The notes under the pieces: model-generated | Seen by the model: only the letters and a program-made list of their open reading frames with translations | Told to the model about the DNA's origin: nothing | Databases searched by the model: none | Assembly (NCBI GenBank): GCA_009602735.1 | Contig: WELA01006070.1 | Location: 222,116-286,115 of the forward strand | Source of the DNA: Mesotaenium endlicherianum | Lineage: Eukaryota; Streptophyta; Zygnematophyceae; Zygnematales; Mesotaeniaceae | Reading direction: 5' to 3' | Length of the DNA: 64,000 bases | Position numbers and translations under genes: made by a program | Shown: in pieces, positions 10,116 through 19,755 of the stretch | How the letters are laid out: each line of letters begins with the position of its first letter | Position numbering within the stretch: the stretch's first letter is position 1

Positions 10116-11021
10116 ATAGATAGGCGTGGGGAGCAGGCCGCAGCCCATGGCAGGACCACCAGGCTCTGCCATGGGAAGCCAGGTGCGACGAGCACTGTGT
10201 TGATGCGGCACCATTCGCAGAGCGGCCACTGCGCTCTCGGCATAGTCGCGGGTCGGCCTCGGTATCGACCCAAGGATAGGCTGAGGACGTGCGGTGCAAA
10301 CATGGGCTTGGTAGGAACACCACCTGTCACGCGCGTCCTGCAAAAGGTGCGGGCCCCGGGGGTACAAGTTGTGCCTTCGCCTGCGCCTGCGCTTGCCGTA
10401 CACACTCCAGCTGCCACCGGCTCCGTGCCTTGCAATTGTCGTGGTGTGAAGCCAAGTGGGCCAGTTGGTCCATGACTGAACGTTGCGGCAGGTAGGGGTG
10501 CGGGTTGTAGAAATCCCCCTGCGCTTGTGAAAACGAACCTAGACAAAATGGTGCAGGCCAACGGCGCAACACTGTCTGCCATCAGCCTACGCACAACCTG
10601 GCAGGGGAGCCAGCTGCTCTCGTGGACGAAGCTGAATTCGTGGCGCTAGCTGCACGCGGGGCTGCTGCTGGCACCGCATGATCTCCTCACAAGCGGACAA
10701 GGGGCAAGAGGGGTGCGCCTGCTGGAAGGGGCGACCGCCGGTGTGGGCCACCTTTTGGGGAGGTGATCCAGTTGGCCCATCTCCTGCGATGTGGCTGCGC
10801 AAGATGTCATTTTTCCTAGTCGGAGGAGACTGATACAGCGCGTGCACTGCGTGAGTCGATGAGAACTGGGTGTTGTCTTGGTCGTGCGTGGCGCGGAATG
10901 GAGGCGTGACGGCGCGATTTTGCGTGTCGCGGTATGGCGGGGTGACGGCGCGGTCGCGATAATTGCGGTATGGCGAGATCATTGAGCGAGCGCCAGCCTC
11001 GCGGAGAGGCGTGACCTCTCG

Positions 11022-11610
11022 GGCCCGGTGTCTCTCCAGTCAACTCAGGAGTTTGCTGACACTCTGTCAGAAGTCCAGCAGAACCTGTACAAGGCACAAG
11101 CCACCCAACAAAAAGATGCCAACCAACACCGTTGAGAACTGACAAGGGCGATGTGGTCAACACCTGAACCCGCCTGGTGTGGTCAAGAAAAAGCTAGGGC
11201 CAGTCTGGGTCGGTCCATATTCGGTGGTACGTCGGTCAGAATGCTTACAAACTGAACATATGTCAGCGGAATATAAGGGTCACCCAATTTTAAATGTCTC
11301 TTTCTTGGAACCATACATTAAGGGTGACACACTGTTATCGGACGGTTACCTGTCCAATCGAGACTTGTCCCAGCCGTTCGAGATGATGACCCCAAAGAAT
11401 ATGAGGTCTAGGAGATTCTGGACGCTCGCTCAGTCCGTCGACCATCTAAATATGTCATGAAGTACCTGGTCAGATGGAAAGGATATGATGCATCTGGGAA
11501 TACATGGGAATCTAAAGACCGTTTGGTCAACGCCAAAAGGTGCGTTGAAGCGATTCCACCTTCGAGAAGCAGGTCAGTCACCCTAACTGTCATTTCAATT
11601 GACATGGGAA
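11022..11610 (+). pseudogene. A-3 integrase C-terminus and chromodomain
   Basis: The reading VSLQSTQEFADTLSEV matches the integrase tail of A-1, followed in another frame by VRRPSKYVMKYLVRWKGYD, a chromodomain core with its aromatic residues. This classes family A as a chromovirus. Frameshifts are present. The left edge at 11022 is a junction with family B. The matching upstream integrase part ends at about 30083, with only about 8 bp between the two relative to A-1. Confidence 0.82.
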
Positions 11611-11631
11611 GTTGACAGGAGGTCCTATCTC

Positions 11632-11662
11632 CATTTAAGTTGGAGGGGAAAAGTTATATAAA
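11632..11662 (+). promoter_or_regulatory. Internal polypurine tract copy with TATA-like site before ORF3
   Basis: taagttggaggggaaaag followed by tatataaagtgaca lies between pol and ORF3. A-1 has the counterpart at about 18378-18405 (minus). The purine block is nearly identical to the true polypurine tract aagttggagggat next to the LTR. It could be an internal priming site, a separate promoter for ORF3, or a leftover of the ancestral 3' end before ORF3 was added. Confidence 0.5.
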
Positions 11663-11929
11663 GTGACAGAAAGTGACAGTTGTGACAGGCAGCCCACCTT
11701 AACGTTGTGATAAAACCTCGGGAGTCAGCAAAGCTCCTTTACATAGCCATTTTCTCACACTCACCTGCGCTCACATTCACTTCAAGTACACTCCTACTTC
11801 CCACTTACTCACACCAGGTATAAGACACTCTAAAACTCTCACTACTATGTTCTTGCTACCTAAAGTACTCGGTGGGGTTGCACAATAGTATGGCTACACT
11901 TACTCAATTGTGTTTATGTTTGAGCAGGA

Positions 11930-13575
11930 TGGCCACTCAGAAGACAGAACTCAAGAGGAAAAGAAGGGCGGAGGAGGCGCAAGACAAATACTTGCGCTAC
12001 CATGACAACATCGAATCGTCTTCCATCTTGTCTCGGGAGTCGGAGCGACTACGACTGCGACAAGAGGCTCGGAAGAAGAATCAAGAAGAAGAGCAAGCTA
12101 GGCTTAGGCAAAAGGAGCAGGACAGAAAAGTTGCAGAGGAAGCCAAGAAAGCAAAAGAAGCCAGGCAAGCTGAGGAGAGGCGGAAGCAGCAAGTTGAGGA
12201 GGAACAGAGGAGACTAAAGAGCTACCGCTATACGGTGGTAGGCAAGGGCTCTGATATTTTTGAGGAGGCATTTAAGTATGCCCAGAAAGTGTGAAGTGAG
12301 TCACCGAAGGACATATTGCAACGGGAGGGGGAAACATCCCAAAATTTTGACAAGTACATAGAGGTAAGCACAGGACTTCCCTTCTACCAGGATTATGCCA
12401 CAATGGTGGAATATATTGTCAAGGAGGCCAAGGCACTGGCTCAGATAAACGAACATGAAGTTGTGCCAATACCTGGGATATCTTGCGCACAGGGAGAGTC
12501 ATTAGGTTGGTTCCAATGGACCCTGACAGCTTCAAGGATGCCACATCCTATAACAAGTTTAAGGCCATGTATAACAAGGTGGAGAGGAGGAGCTGGGAGT
12601 TCTTGGCAAGGGAGACCAGTCAGCTGGAGTTTTCAGGGCACTGGCATCTATGCACACTGAAGAGGACAGACCCTGCTTTCTTCCCGCAGTCCACGAAATG
12701 GCGCTAGATGACCATCATTATGAGAGACTAGTAGAATCACAGGGCTGAGGAGGACGACTTCCTTCCAGACTTAAAAAGGCAAGATAGTGCTGCCACCTCA
12801 TATTGCCCCATGGGACCCCAGACTGGATGGGGTTGGGAAGTTAATGAGTGAGGAGATGCAGGCAAACAGAGCCAAGGCTTGGGAGTCATTTTCTAAGGAG
12901 AAGCATGCCTATGCCAAATGGGCAAGCAAGCAGGGGGAGAAGGACCTGTATGCAATGAGAGCCCAGCAACCAGCACCAACACCCAAAAGGGGGAGGTCAG
13001 TGGGTTACTCTTTTTCTCGGGAGCAGCTAGAGGAAATGACCAAGAAAACTCTAGCAGTCTCAGAGGAGCAGGAGGACAAAGAGGAGGAAGGCATAGGCGC
13101 GGAGTCTAGTCGTGCTAAAACTCAGGCTCGTGCCACATCTCCCACTTTGCAGAGGACTGCAGGCTGTCTCTGGCAGAGAGGGCCTTGCAGCAACTTGAAG
13201 GTACCAGCCTACAGGGAGAAGGAGAAATAGATGTCACCTGCCTGGGAAATTTCAGCAGAAGGAGTCCAGCCCCAGGAGGTGAGACTCAGTCAAACAGGGC
13301 AGACAGGCCCGCTGCTAGGGAGGCAGCCAAGGGGCAGCCAGCATCACCCTCTCACAGGGGGCACGTGCCTTTATCCCATGTCATGCAGCACCCTTCTGGG
13401 ATGCCAGTGTATGTCCATGTCAGTCTGCGAGCTGCCCAGGAAAGAGCCGTTTCTATTACCTTGCAAATTGTGCAAGAGGAGGCTGCCCAGTTACTGCGTT
13501 CTCCCTGGGATCACCTTGGGCTAAGTCTGAAGGGTTTAGGAGGCCACCTGACAGGAGGAGAAGGTCCAGGTCTAC
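11930..13575 (+). pseudogene. Family A extra ORF (ORF3), copy A-3
   Basis: A protein starting MATQKTELKRKRRAEEAQ opens with ~100 residues of highly charged Glu/Lys/Arg/Gln coiled coil, then YRYTVVG. Blocks shared with A-1 follow: LQREG, DYATMVEY, VPIPGI, SFKDAT, HIAPWDPRL, KHAYAKWAS, then an acidic stretch and MQHPSGMPVYV leading to RRPPDRRRRSRS. It sits downstream of pol in the position where some gypsy elements keep env, but no signal peptide or membrane segment is visible. Frameshifts near 12290, 12500, 12700 and 13180 break it. I do not recognise the family. Confidence 0.75.
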
Positions 13576-15098
13576 AGTACGAGACGGGTCTAGTGCAAAA
13601 ACTCATGTTAAGTGTTTTTCAAGGCGGAGAAGGCCGTTTCTCCGCCACATTTGAGCGGAGGGTTGGAGGCGGAGAAAGGTATTCCTCGGCCTCACTCCGC
13701 TACTTTCCGGCTCAGAAACGAATTTCCGTCTGGTTCTCCGCTTGCAAGCGGAGTTACATGAAAATCTCAAAGTCACTGGCCAATCAGCAAGTGGAGTTAC
13801 ATGCCAATCACGAAAGCATTGGCCAATCAGAACACAGTACAATATCTTCCGTAACCGACCGTTTTGCGAAAACGAGGACTATTGACTTTTTTCTAAAAGT
13901 CGCTTTCGCTTGTGAATGCGTTCTGACAATCTAGATCCGATTTGACTTTTTTGATTGGTTGTTCTAGCCGCGGCCAGATTTTGCGACCGACATGTTGGCA
14001 AATGTTGCCGACCTCGTTCACTTGCGCCGTTTCTTACGTGGATGATGACGAGCTCGTATCGCTGGGTTGACCTGGAGAGGTCAAAACCTCAGGTCAAGCT
14101 TGGGCCAAACCCAAGAGGGTTCAACCTCAGGCAAACCTGAGCGAAATCCAATGGGGTTCGACACAAGCCAGCCTAGAGTGGAGACGGCCATGTGAGGGCA
14201 AGCCTCGCCACCCGACTTGCGCCAAGGTAATCCTTGGCTCGGTCAACCGCGGAGGTACAATTCCGCCGACCCCCTATGCGAGATCAACGGCTAGGGGGTA
14301 TCTGGCGCAACAAACTTCCTAAGTTCAATAGATTAGGGGCATGCCACGTGCCCTGGGTTAGCAACTGACGTAATGTTGGCTGTTGCGGCTGACGTTATTT
14401 TTCGTCATCATAACGTTATACTTAAATCACAACGACCGCGGGTGTACCCTACTTGCTTATGTCCACCAATGAGAGAGAAGCGAGAAGGCGAGGGGAAGCC
14501 AAGCGGGGACGGACTTGTCAGACTTACCTTCGCCACCCAACGACTTCGGCTCCTCGTAAAGTCGAAGCCAATCAGGGGCTACTTTGAATGACGCGAATTC
14601 AAGCAACATTATAAACTCTCGCACACTCTCGCACATTCCCACTAACAAAAACCAGCAGGCAACAGGGGCCGACCACGTAAGGGCCAGCCTTGCCACCCCA
14701 CGAGTTATGCTCAAACAAAGTAGAATGAAGAGTCAACCTCTCGTTATTTTTTAACCTATTGATCCACAATAACGTTAATGGCACACATGGCCAATTTAAC
14801 AAACCAATCACAACGAAGTGGTCAATTCCATGATCACTTTCAGAGAGTGACCATTTTGGAGATGGCTTTCCATACTTGCCATTTTTCCACAGTTTTGGCG
14901 GAAGTAAAGATTTGTTTCCAGACACAATATTTGCCATTGAGCGTATAAATACCAACTCCGCCTGTGGCGGAGATATCATTTTCTCCGCTTTTGCTTGGGT
15001 TAGTGGATAAAACTTCCGTCTACGCCTTGGGCGGAGATTGGTGCAGAGTCAAATCTGGGGCGTTTTTGGGCATTTGGGCCCAAACCAGTTTCAAAGTG
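13573..15098. mobile_element. Unclassified insertion in the A-3 3' end
   Basis: Compared with A-2, about 1.53 kb of extra sequence separates the ORF3 tail (ccaggtct near 13566-13573) from the pre-polypurine region (ctccccaaaggatag at about 15108). The edges share caggtc (13567-13572 and 15099-15104), a possible 6-bp target duplication. The insert has many ggcggaga/tctccgcc motifs and a TATA-like gcgtataaatacc near 14942. Its last ~170 bp are diverged kin of 1955-2125, and both copies end caNNgtg. There is no coding capacity or clear inverted repeat. It is a non-autonomous element of unknown class; the edges are approximate. Confidence 0.5.
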
Positions 15099-15255
15099 CA
15101 GGTCCCACTCCCCAAAGGATAGAGTTCTAGGGACATTGTATACTGCTTGCTTGGTGGTAGGGCTAGTGTGCTACATTTCCATCCTGTAGTTGTTTTCTGT
15201 TATTGAGGAGAGTACGATAGTGTTGTCAAGTCAATAACAATATAAGTTCGAGGGA

Positions 15256-15525
15256 TTTAATGAATCAGTATATTGGCAGATATAATATTCATTTAAGTAT
15301 AATAGGTAATTAAGTTCAGTATGCTGAACTTTAGTTACGATTAAGTCTGCTGGACTGTAAATAATATGCAGTATAATGACTTAGCCGAGGGCAGCAGGCT
15401 GAGTCAACTTAGGTCAACTTGCTGACACATTCTTTGACAGTCAGCTGACACCCGTACGCGGTATTAGCGAACTGCCTAGTCATGCATCAAAGCATGGTAT
15501 GCTAGATGAGTGGCCAGATGACACC
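15256..15525 (+). repeat. A-3 3' LTR, left part (split by A-1)
   Basis: The first 270 bp of a family A LTR in + orientation are preceded by the decayed polypurine tract agttcgagggat. It breaks off at gatgacacc, exactly where A-1 begins, and resumes at 24479. The two parts sum to about 711 bp, the normal LTR length. Confidence 0.9.
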
Positions 15526-16237
15526 TGAAATGAATCGACTTCCAAATAAACAATTAATAAAGATCTTTATATCAGCAAGTAATCTTTATGGTATTTTCCA
15601 ATAACTGGTTAAACGGCAAAGGACAACACACTAGCTGTGAACAATACTTGTAAGTCAAATGCGAGGAAACTAGCATCAATAATGCAATCAGTAAACTCAT
15701 ATATAAGCAAGGTTAGAAGATAGTGCGTATTAATGGCTTCTCGCCTTGGATTCAGATCTCTCTCAGTAAGCTGTACAAGAGAGTTGGCCTCGTTTCCGAA
15801 TGCCGAACTCGAGAGCAATGCCTAGCATATGTACATATAAATGAGTTTACTGTTCAACGGCCACTGCAATGGCACCGCCTACCCGGGAGTTAACCACGTT
15901 GGTAGGACCTCGGTTAACCAAATCCACCGCCATCTCCCATCATCCCGACTCGCCATCCATCATAGGGATGTCATCTGACCATTCATGTAGCATATCACAC
16001 TTAGATGCATATCAAGGCAGTTTGCTGCTACCGAGTACGGAAGTCAGCTGGCTGTCAAAGAATGTGTCAGCAAGCTGACTTAAGTTGACTTCAGCCTGCT
16101 GCTTCCGGCTGGTCATTAAACTGATATTAAATATGAAGTCCGGCAGACTGATTATTAACTAGAGTTCAGAAGGCTGAACTTAATTAACTATTATATTTAA
16201 ATGAGTATTATATCTACTAATATACTGATTCATTACA
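15526..16237 (-). repeat. A-1 3' LTR
   Basis: 712 bp, TGAAATGAATC...GATTCATTACA on the plus strand. It is preceded on the minus strand by the polypurine tract aagttggagggat (about 16238-16250) and the near-palindrome GTTGTCGCCTCGACAAC (16256-16272). Confidence 0.93.
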
Positions 16238-16347
16238 ATCCCTCCAACTTAACTAGTTGTCGCCTCGACAACATTAAATTGCAGAAGTCTTAAATAAGGA
16301 AACTGAACCTGACCAGCCCCGCCATGACTGCCTCTTCAGCCTGTCAC

Positions 16348-18024
16348 CTAGGGGGTTGTTCCTGGGGCTTCAGGATCAGGAGACTGAAATCTGGACCTAG
16401 ATCTGGATAGCCCTCTAGGTCTATTAGCTGGCCTTCTAAAGAACCCCGTTTGTTCTAAAGTTGGACCTCGTGGAGAACAAAGGATGGTAGCCTGCTCTTC
16501 AACCACTTGGGTGTTGATCCCCACATAGACAGGCATTCCAGTAGGGTGCTGAAATACATTGGCAAGAGGTACATGCCCCTGAGCAAAGGGAGAGGCCGGC
16601 ATACCTCTGGCCACCCCGCGTGTCCCTCTTCTGGCACCCCTGTCCTCTGGGAGTCTCTGCCTTTGTCTGCTGCCAAGTACAGTCAGATCAGCTTCTTCCC
16701 CTGCTTGGGCAAGTGGGCTGGGGGAGCGAGTGCGGGGTCCAGTTGCCTCCATGACCGGGATCACGTTTCATATACCTGATCTTGGTTCCTTAGGAAGTGC
16801 CCCTGCCTGCCCTTGGGTCTCCTGAGTACCAGCTCCTGATGCTTCTCCTCTGCCTTGTTCTTCTTCCTCATCCTCCTCATCTTCCTGCTCTGAGAAAGTA
16901 GGAGTCTCGTCCACTAAGTCGTCCTGCTCCCTGGTAGACATGGAGTAGTCTACTGACCTCCCTTTCTTACGGCGCGCTGGAGGTTGCTTGGCCTTCAGCC
17001 TGCTGATATCTATCCGACCTGCATTCTTCGCCCATTTGACGAAGGCATGCTTTCCCTTAGAGAAGTAGTCTCTCCCCTTCCTCCTGTGCTCTTTGGTCTC
17101 TGCATTCATGTTGCTCAGGCAGCCATTCAGCCTGGGATCCCAAGGGGCAATGTGAGGTTGTAGGATGAGGTAGCCGTCTAGGCCATAGTGGAAATCGTCT
17201 GGTTGGGCTCGATCACACTCCTGCTTTTTGTTTGTGACGGTCATCCACCTCCAGTTTGTTGGCTGCTGGTAGTACTGGGGTCCATGCTCAGCCTTTCTCA
17301 GTTTACATGGGAACCAGTGGGGAGAGAACATCTGCTGTCCTGCTTCCCTGGCCAAGTACTTTCAGCTCCTTCTCTGAACTTCATTGTAAGCTGGCAATAG
17401 TGTGAGGTAGAATACCGTATCCTTAAAGCTATTGGGCCGCATGCTCACCATTCTGATGAGTCTCTGATCTCCCACTATTCCCGGTATTGGGACTGGTTTG
17501 TTCTCTGAATCATCGGCAAGGTACCGGGCTTGCTCTGCTGTATAGCCCACCATCTTGGCATAATCCTCGTAAAGGACCACACCAGTGTGTGTCTCAATGT
17601 ACCTATCCAGTGCTGCAGTTCCTTCCCTCTGTAGCAGTGTTGTCTGTTCCAGCTTGTTGATCTCCTGGGCTGCCGGCAATGCTTCCTTTAGGTTATCAAA
17701 GTTTTGGCCACCCACCACAGTATACCTGTAAGTGGCCAAGCTATTCTGCCTGTCCGCTTCAGCCTTTTTCCTTCTCTCCTCCTCTGCCGCTGCCGGTTCA
17801 TATCGTTGTTTCTTCTGTCTCTCCTCCTCAACTTTCCTGAGGTTTTCCGCTTCCTGATCCTTCTTCCTCTGTGCTTCTTCTGCCGCCTCTTGTTGTTTGC
17901 GGACCCTTTCTTGTTCTCTCTTGGTGAGGGACGTGGCCACCAGCTCCTTCTGGTATTGCTCCATTGTCCTCCTGGCTTCTTCTGCCCTGCGCTTTCTGTC
18001 CTCCTTTTGTGTGGTGGGAGCCAT
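16348..18024 (-). pseudogene. Family A extra ORF (ORF3), most complete copy, A-1
   Basis: One reading frame of 558 codons runs from MAPTTQKEDRKRRAEEARR (18024) to the stop at 16348, broken only by two TGA codons. One lies near 17358, where A-3 has Trp; the other near 16768 is read as an Arg CGA-to-TGA change. Residues 1-110 are a charged coiled coil. A middle domain carries YRYTVVG, VPIPGI, WFPCKLRKAE and HIAPWDPRL. Residues about 370-420 are acidic (SEQEDEEDEEEEQGRGE), and the tail is RS-rich (GLSRSRSRFQSP). It lies about 0.5 kb downstream of integrase in the same sense. Protein-level conservation among three diverged copies indicates a selected gene of the element. Function unknown; the charged N-terminus and RS tail fit nucleic-acid or chromatin binding, which is inference. 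Confidence 0.78.
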
Positions 18025-18561
18025 TCTGCACATGTAACCAGGGCACAAGTCAGTAGGATATCGACCTTTGTCATAGGAGCTGCAGGAAGGGAGTAAGTTT
18101 GTATTAGTATATTCGTTCCTGTTTACCTTACAGGGTGATTGCTAGGAGTTGACGGAGTTGCGGTGCGCTAGACATAAACGTATGAATGTGTTTTCAGGTG
18201 TGTTAAGTGATGTATTGCTTTGCGAGGCCCTTTTTCCTCCAGCCAAAGGTGCTTTATGTGGGCCAGGCTGTCCCCTCTGTCACTATGCTGACACAGGATT
18301 CTCATAACCGTCCTATCTGTCACTATGCGGACACTTAGGGTTCACATTACTGTCCCTTTCTCGCTCTCACACACTAACTGTCATATATTTTCCCCTCCAA
18401 CTTACATGGAGACAGGACCTCTTGTCACCTTCCCGTGTCAACTGAAATGACTTTTAGGGAGGTGCTCCAGCCGCCCAAAGGTGGAACCGTTTCAACGCCC
18501 CTTTGGCATTGGTCAGCTGTTCATTGAATTCGCAAGTGTCCCCAGAGGCATCGTAACCCTT

Positions 18562-19755
18562 CTATCGAATGAGGTACTTCATGACATATTTAGACGATCG
18601 ACGAACGGAGCGCGTGTTTAAAATCTCCTCAACCTCATATACCTCAGGGTTGCCGTCTCGGACAGCGGGGACCGGTCCCGGTTGGACAGGTAACCGACCT
18701 GTGAACAGTGTATCACCTTTGATGTATGGTTCCAGGATGGAGATATTAAAGACGGGGTGACCCTTGTATTTGGCTGACATGTTCAGTTTGTAAGCATTCT
18801 GACCGACACGACGCACCACCGAATATGAACCGACCCAAACGGGGCTAAGCTTTTTCTTGACCACACCAAGGAGGTACAGGTGCTGAGAATACAGTTTGAC
18901 TAAATCGCCCTTAGAAAATGTCAGCTCTCGACGGTGTTGATTAGCGTATTTTTGTTGGTTTTCTTTGGCTTTGTGCAGGTTTTGTTGGACTTCTGACAGG
19001 GTGTCAACAAACTCCTGGGTAAACTGTAGAGAGACCCGATTGTCAATTCCTTCAGGATGAGTTAAAGACTCCCCTAGCACATCTAAAGGAGACTTAGGGA
19101 CTCTACCCAGGCTGAGTTCAAAAGGAGTCTTGCCCGTTGACGCGTGCACGGCACTGTTGACCGCAAACTGGATTTGAGGTAACAGGTCGTCCCAATTATC
19201 TTGTTTTTGGTTAATATAGGCTTTGAGTACTTCCTGCAGAACTCGGATAGTTCTTTCAATCTGCCCATTAGTCTCAGGGTGGTTTGCTGTGCTGAGCAGC
19301 TGCCTGACTCCCATTGACCCCATTAAAGCTCTCCAGAACTTAGAGGTAAATTTTGAGTCTCTGTCTGAGATTATATTAGAGGGTAGCCCATGTTGGCATA
19401 CTACATGGTTGTAAAACTGTCTCGCTATTTCGAGTGCAGTTACCTTGACAGTTGTGGGGATAAAAATGACCATTTTTATCAATTTATCCACAACTACCAG
19501 TATCGAATCATGCCCATTGGCAGTTCGTGGCAGTGTGACCACCCAGTCCATGGATATTGTTTCCCAGCGGCCAGCTGGGATGGGCAGCGGTTGTAAGAGG
19601 CCCCCCGGTGGTGTATGCCTAGACTTATTCTTTTGACACTGGTCACAGGACTTAACGTATTTCAAGACCTCCTGAGGTAATCCCTCCCAATGATGGTTTT
19701 GCCAGTTTGCCAACAGTTTTGGCCTGCCCCAAATGCCCACCCAGCAAACTGTCAT
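18562..19755 (-). pseudogene. A-1 integrase with chromodomain
   Basis: The zinc-binding part is readable to SCDQCQKNKSRH. The catalytic core has SMDWVVTLP, SDRDSKFTSKFW and HPETNGQIERT, giving the D, D and E residues, followed by a GPY-like and chromodomain tail with YEVEEILNTR and YVMKYLIR. The chromodomain is cut by TAG where A-3 keeps Trp, just past 18565. A frameshift near 19700 separates it from RNase H. The product would insert cDNA, and the chromodomain would target heterochromatin, as known for chromoviruses. Confidence 0.9.

Larger units (their letters stand above)
8513..11021 (-). mobile_element. Family B gypsy element, 5' piece with a DNA methyltransferase
   Basis: This GC-rich minus-strand coding remnant differs in composition from family A. 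From N to C it shows: imperfect repeats around VTPP(Y/F)R at about 10890-11000; a Pro/Gln-rich stretch; a DNMT3-like methyltransferase (9087-10115); a low-complexity (GA)n tract with an assembly gap; and a linker ending AAGQVTPATGQ at 8513. The reading continues in frame at 24920 (ITLAAGQETPAAGQ) once the 5-bp duplication is removed, leading into a gypsy RT. It is broken by several frameshifts and a TGA at 10095-10097. Whether gag lies upstream cannot be seen; the piece ends at the junction at 11021. Confidence 0.8.

Noticed and set aside
11930-18024. ORF3 as a retroviral-type envelope gene
   Set aside because: The position fits, but there is no signal peptide, membrane anchor or Cys pattern; the protein is charged and ends in an Arg-Ser tail.
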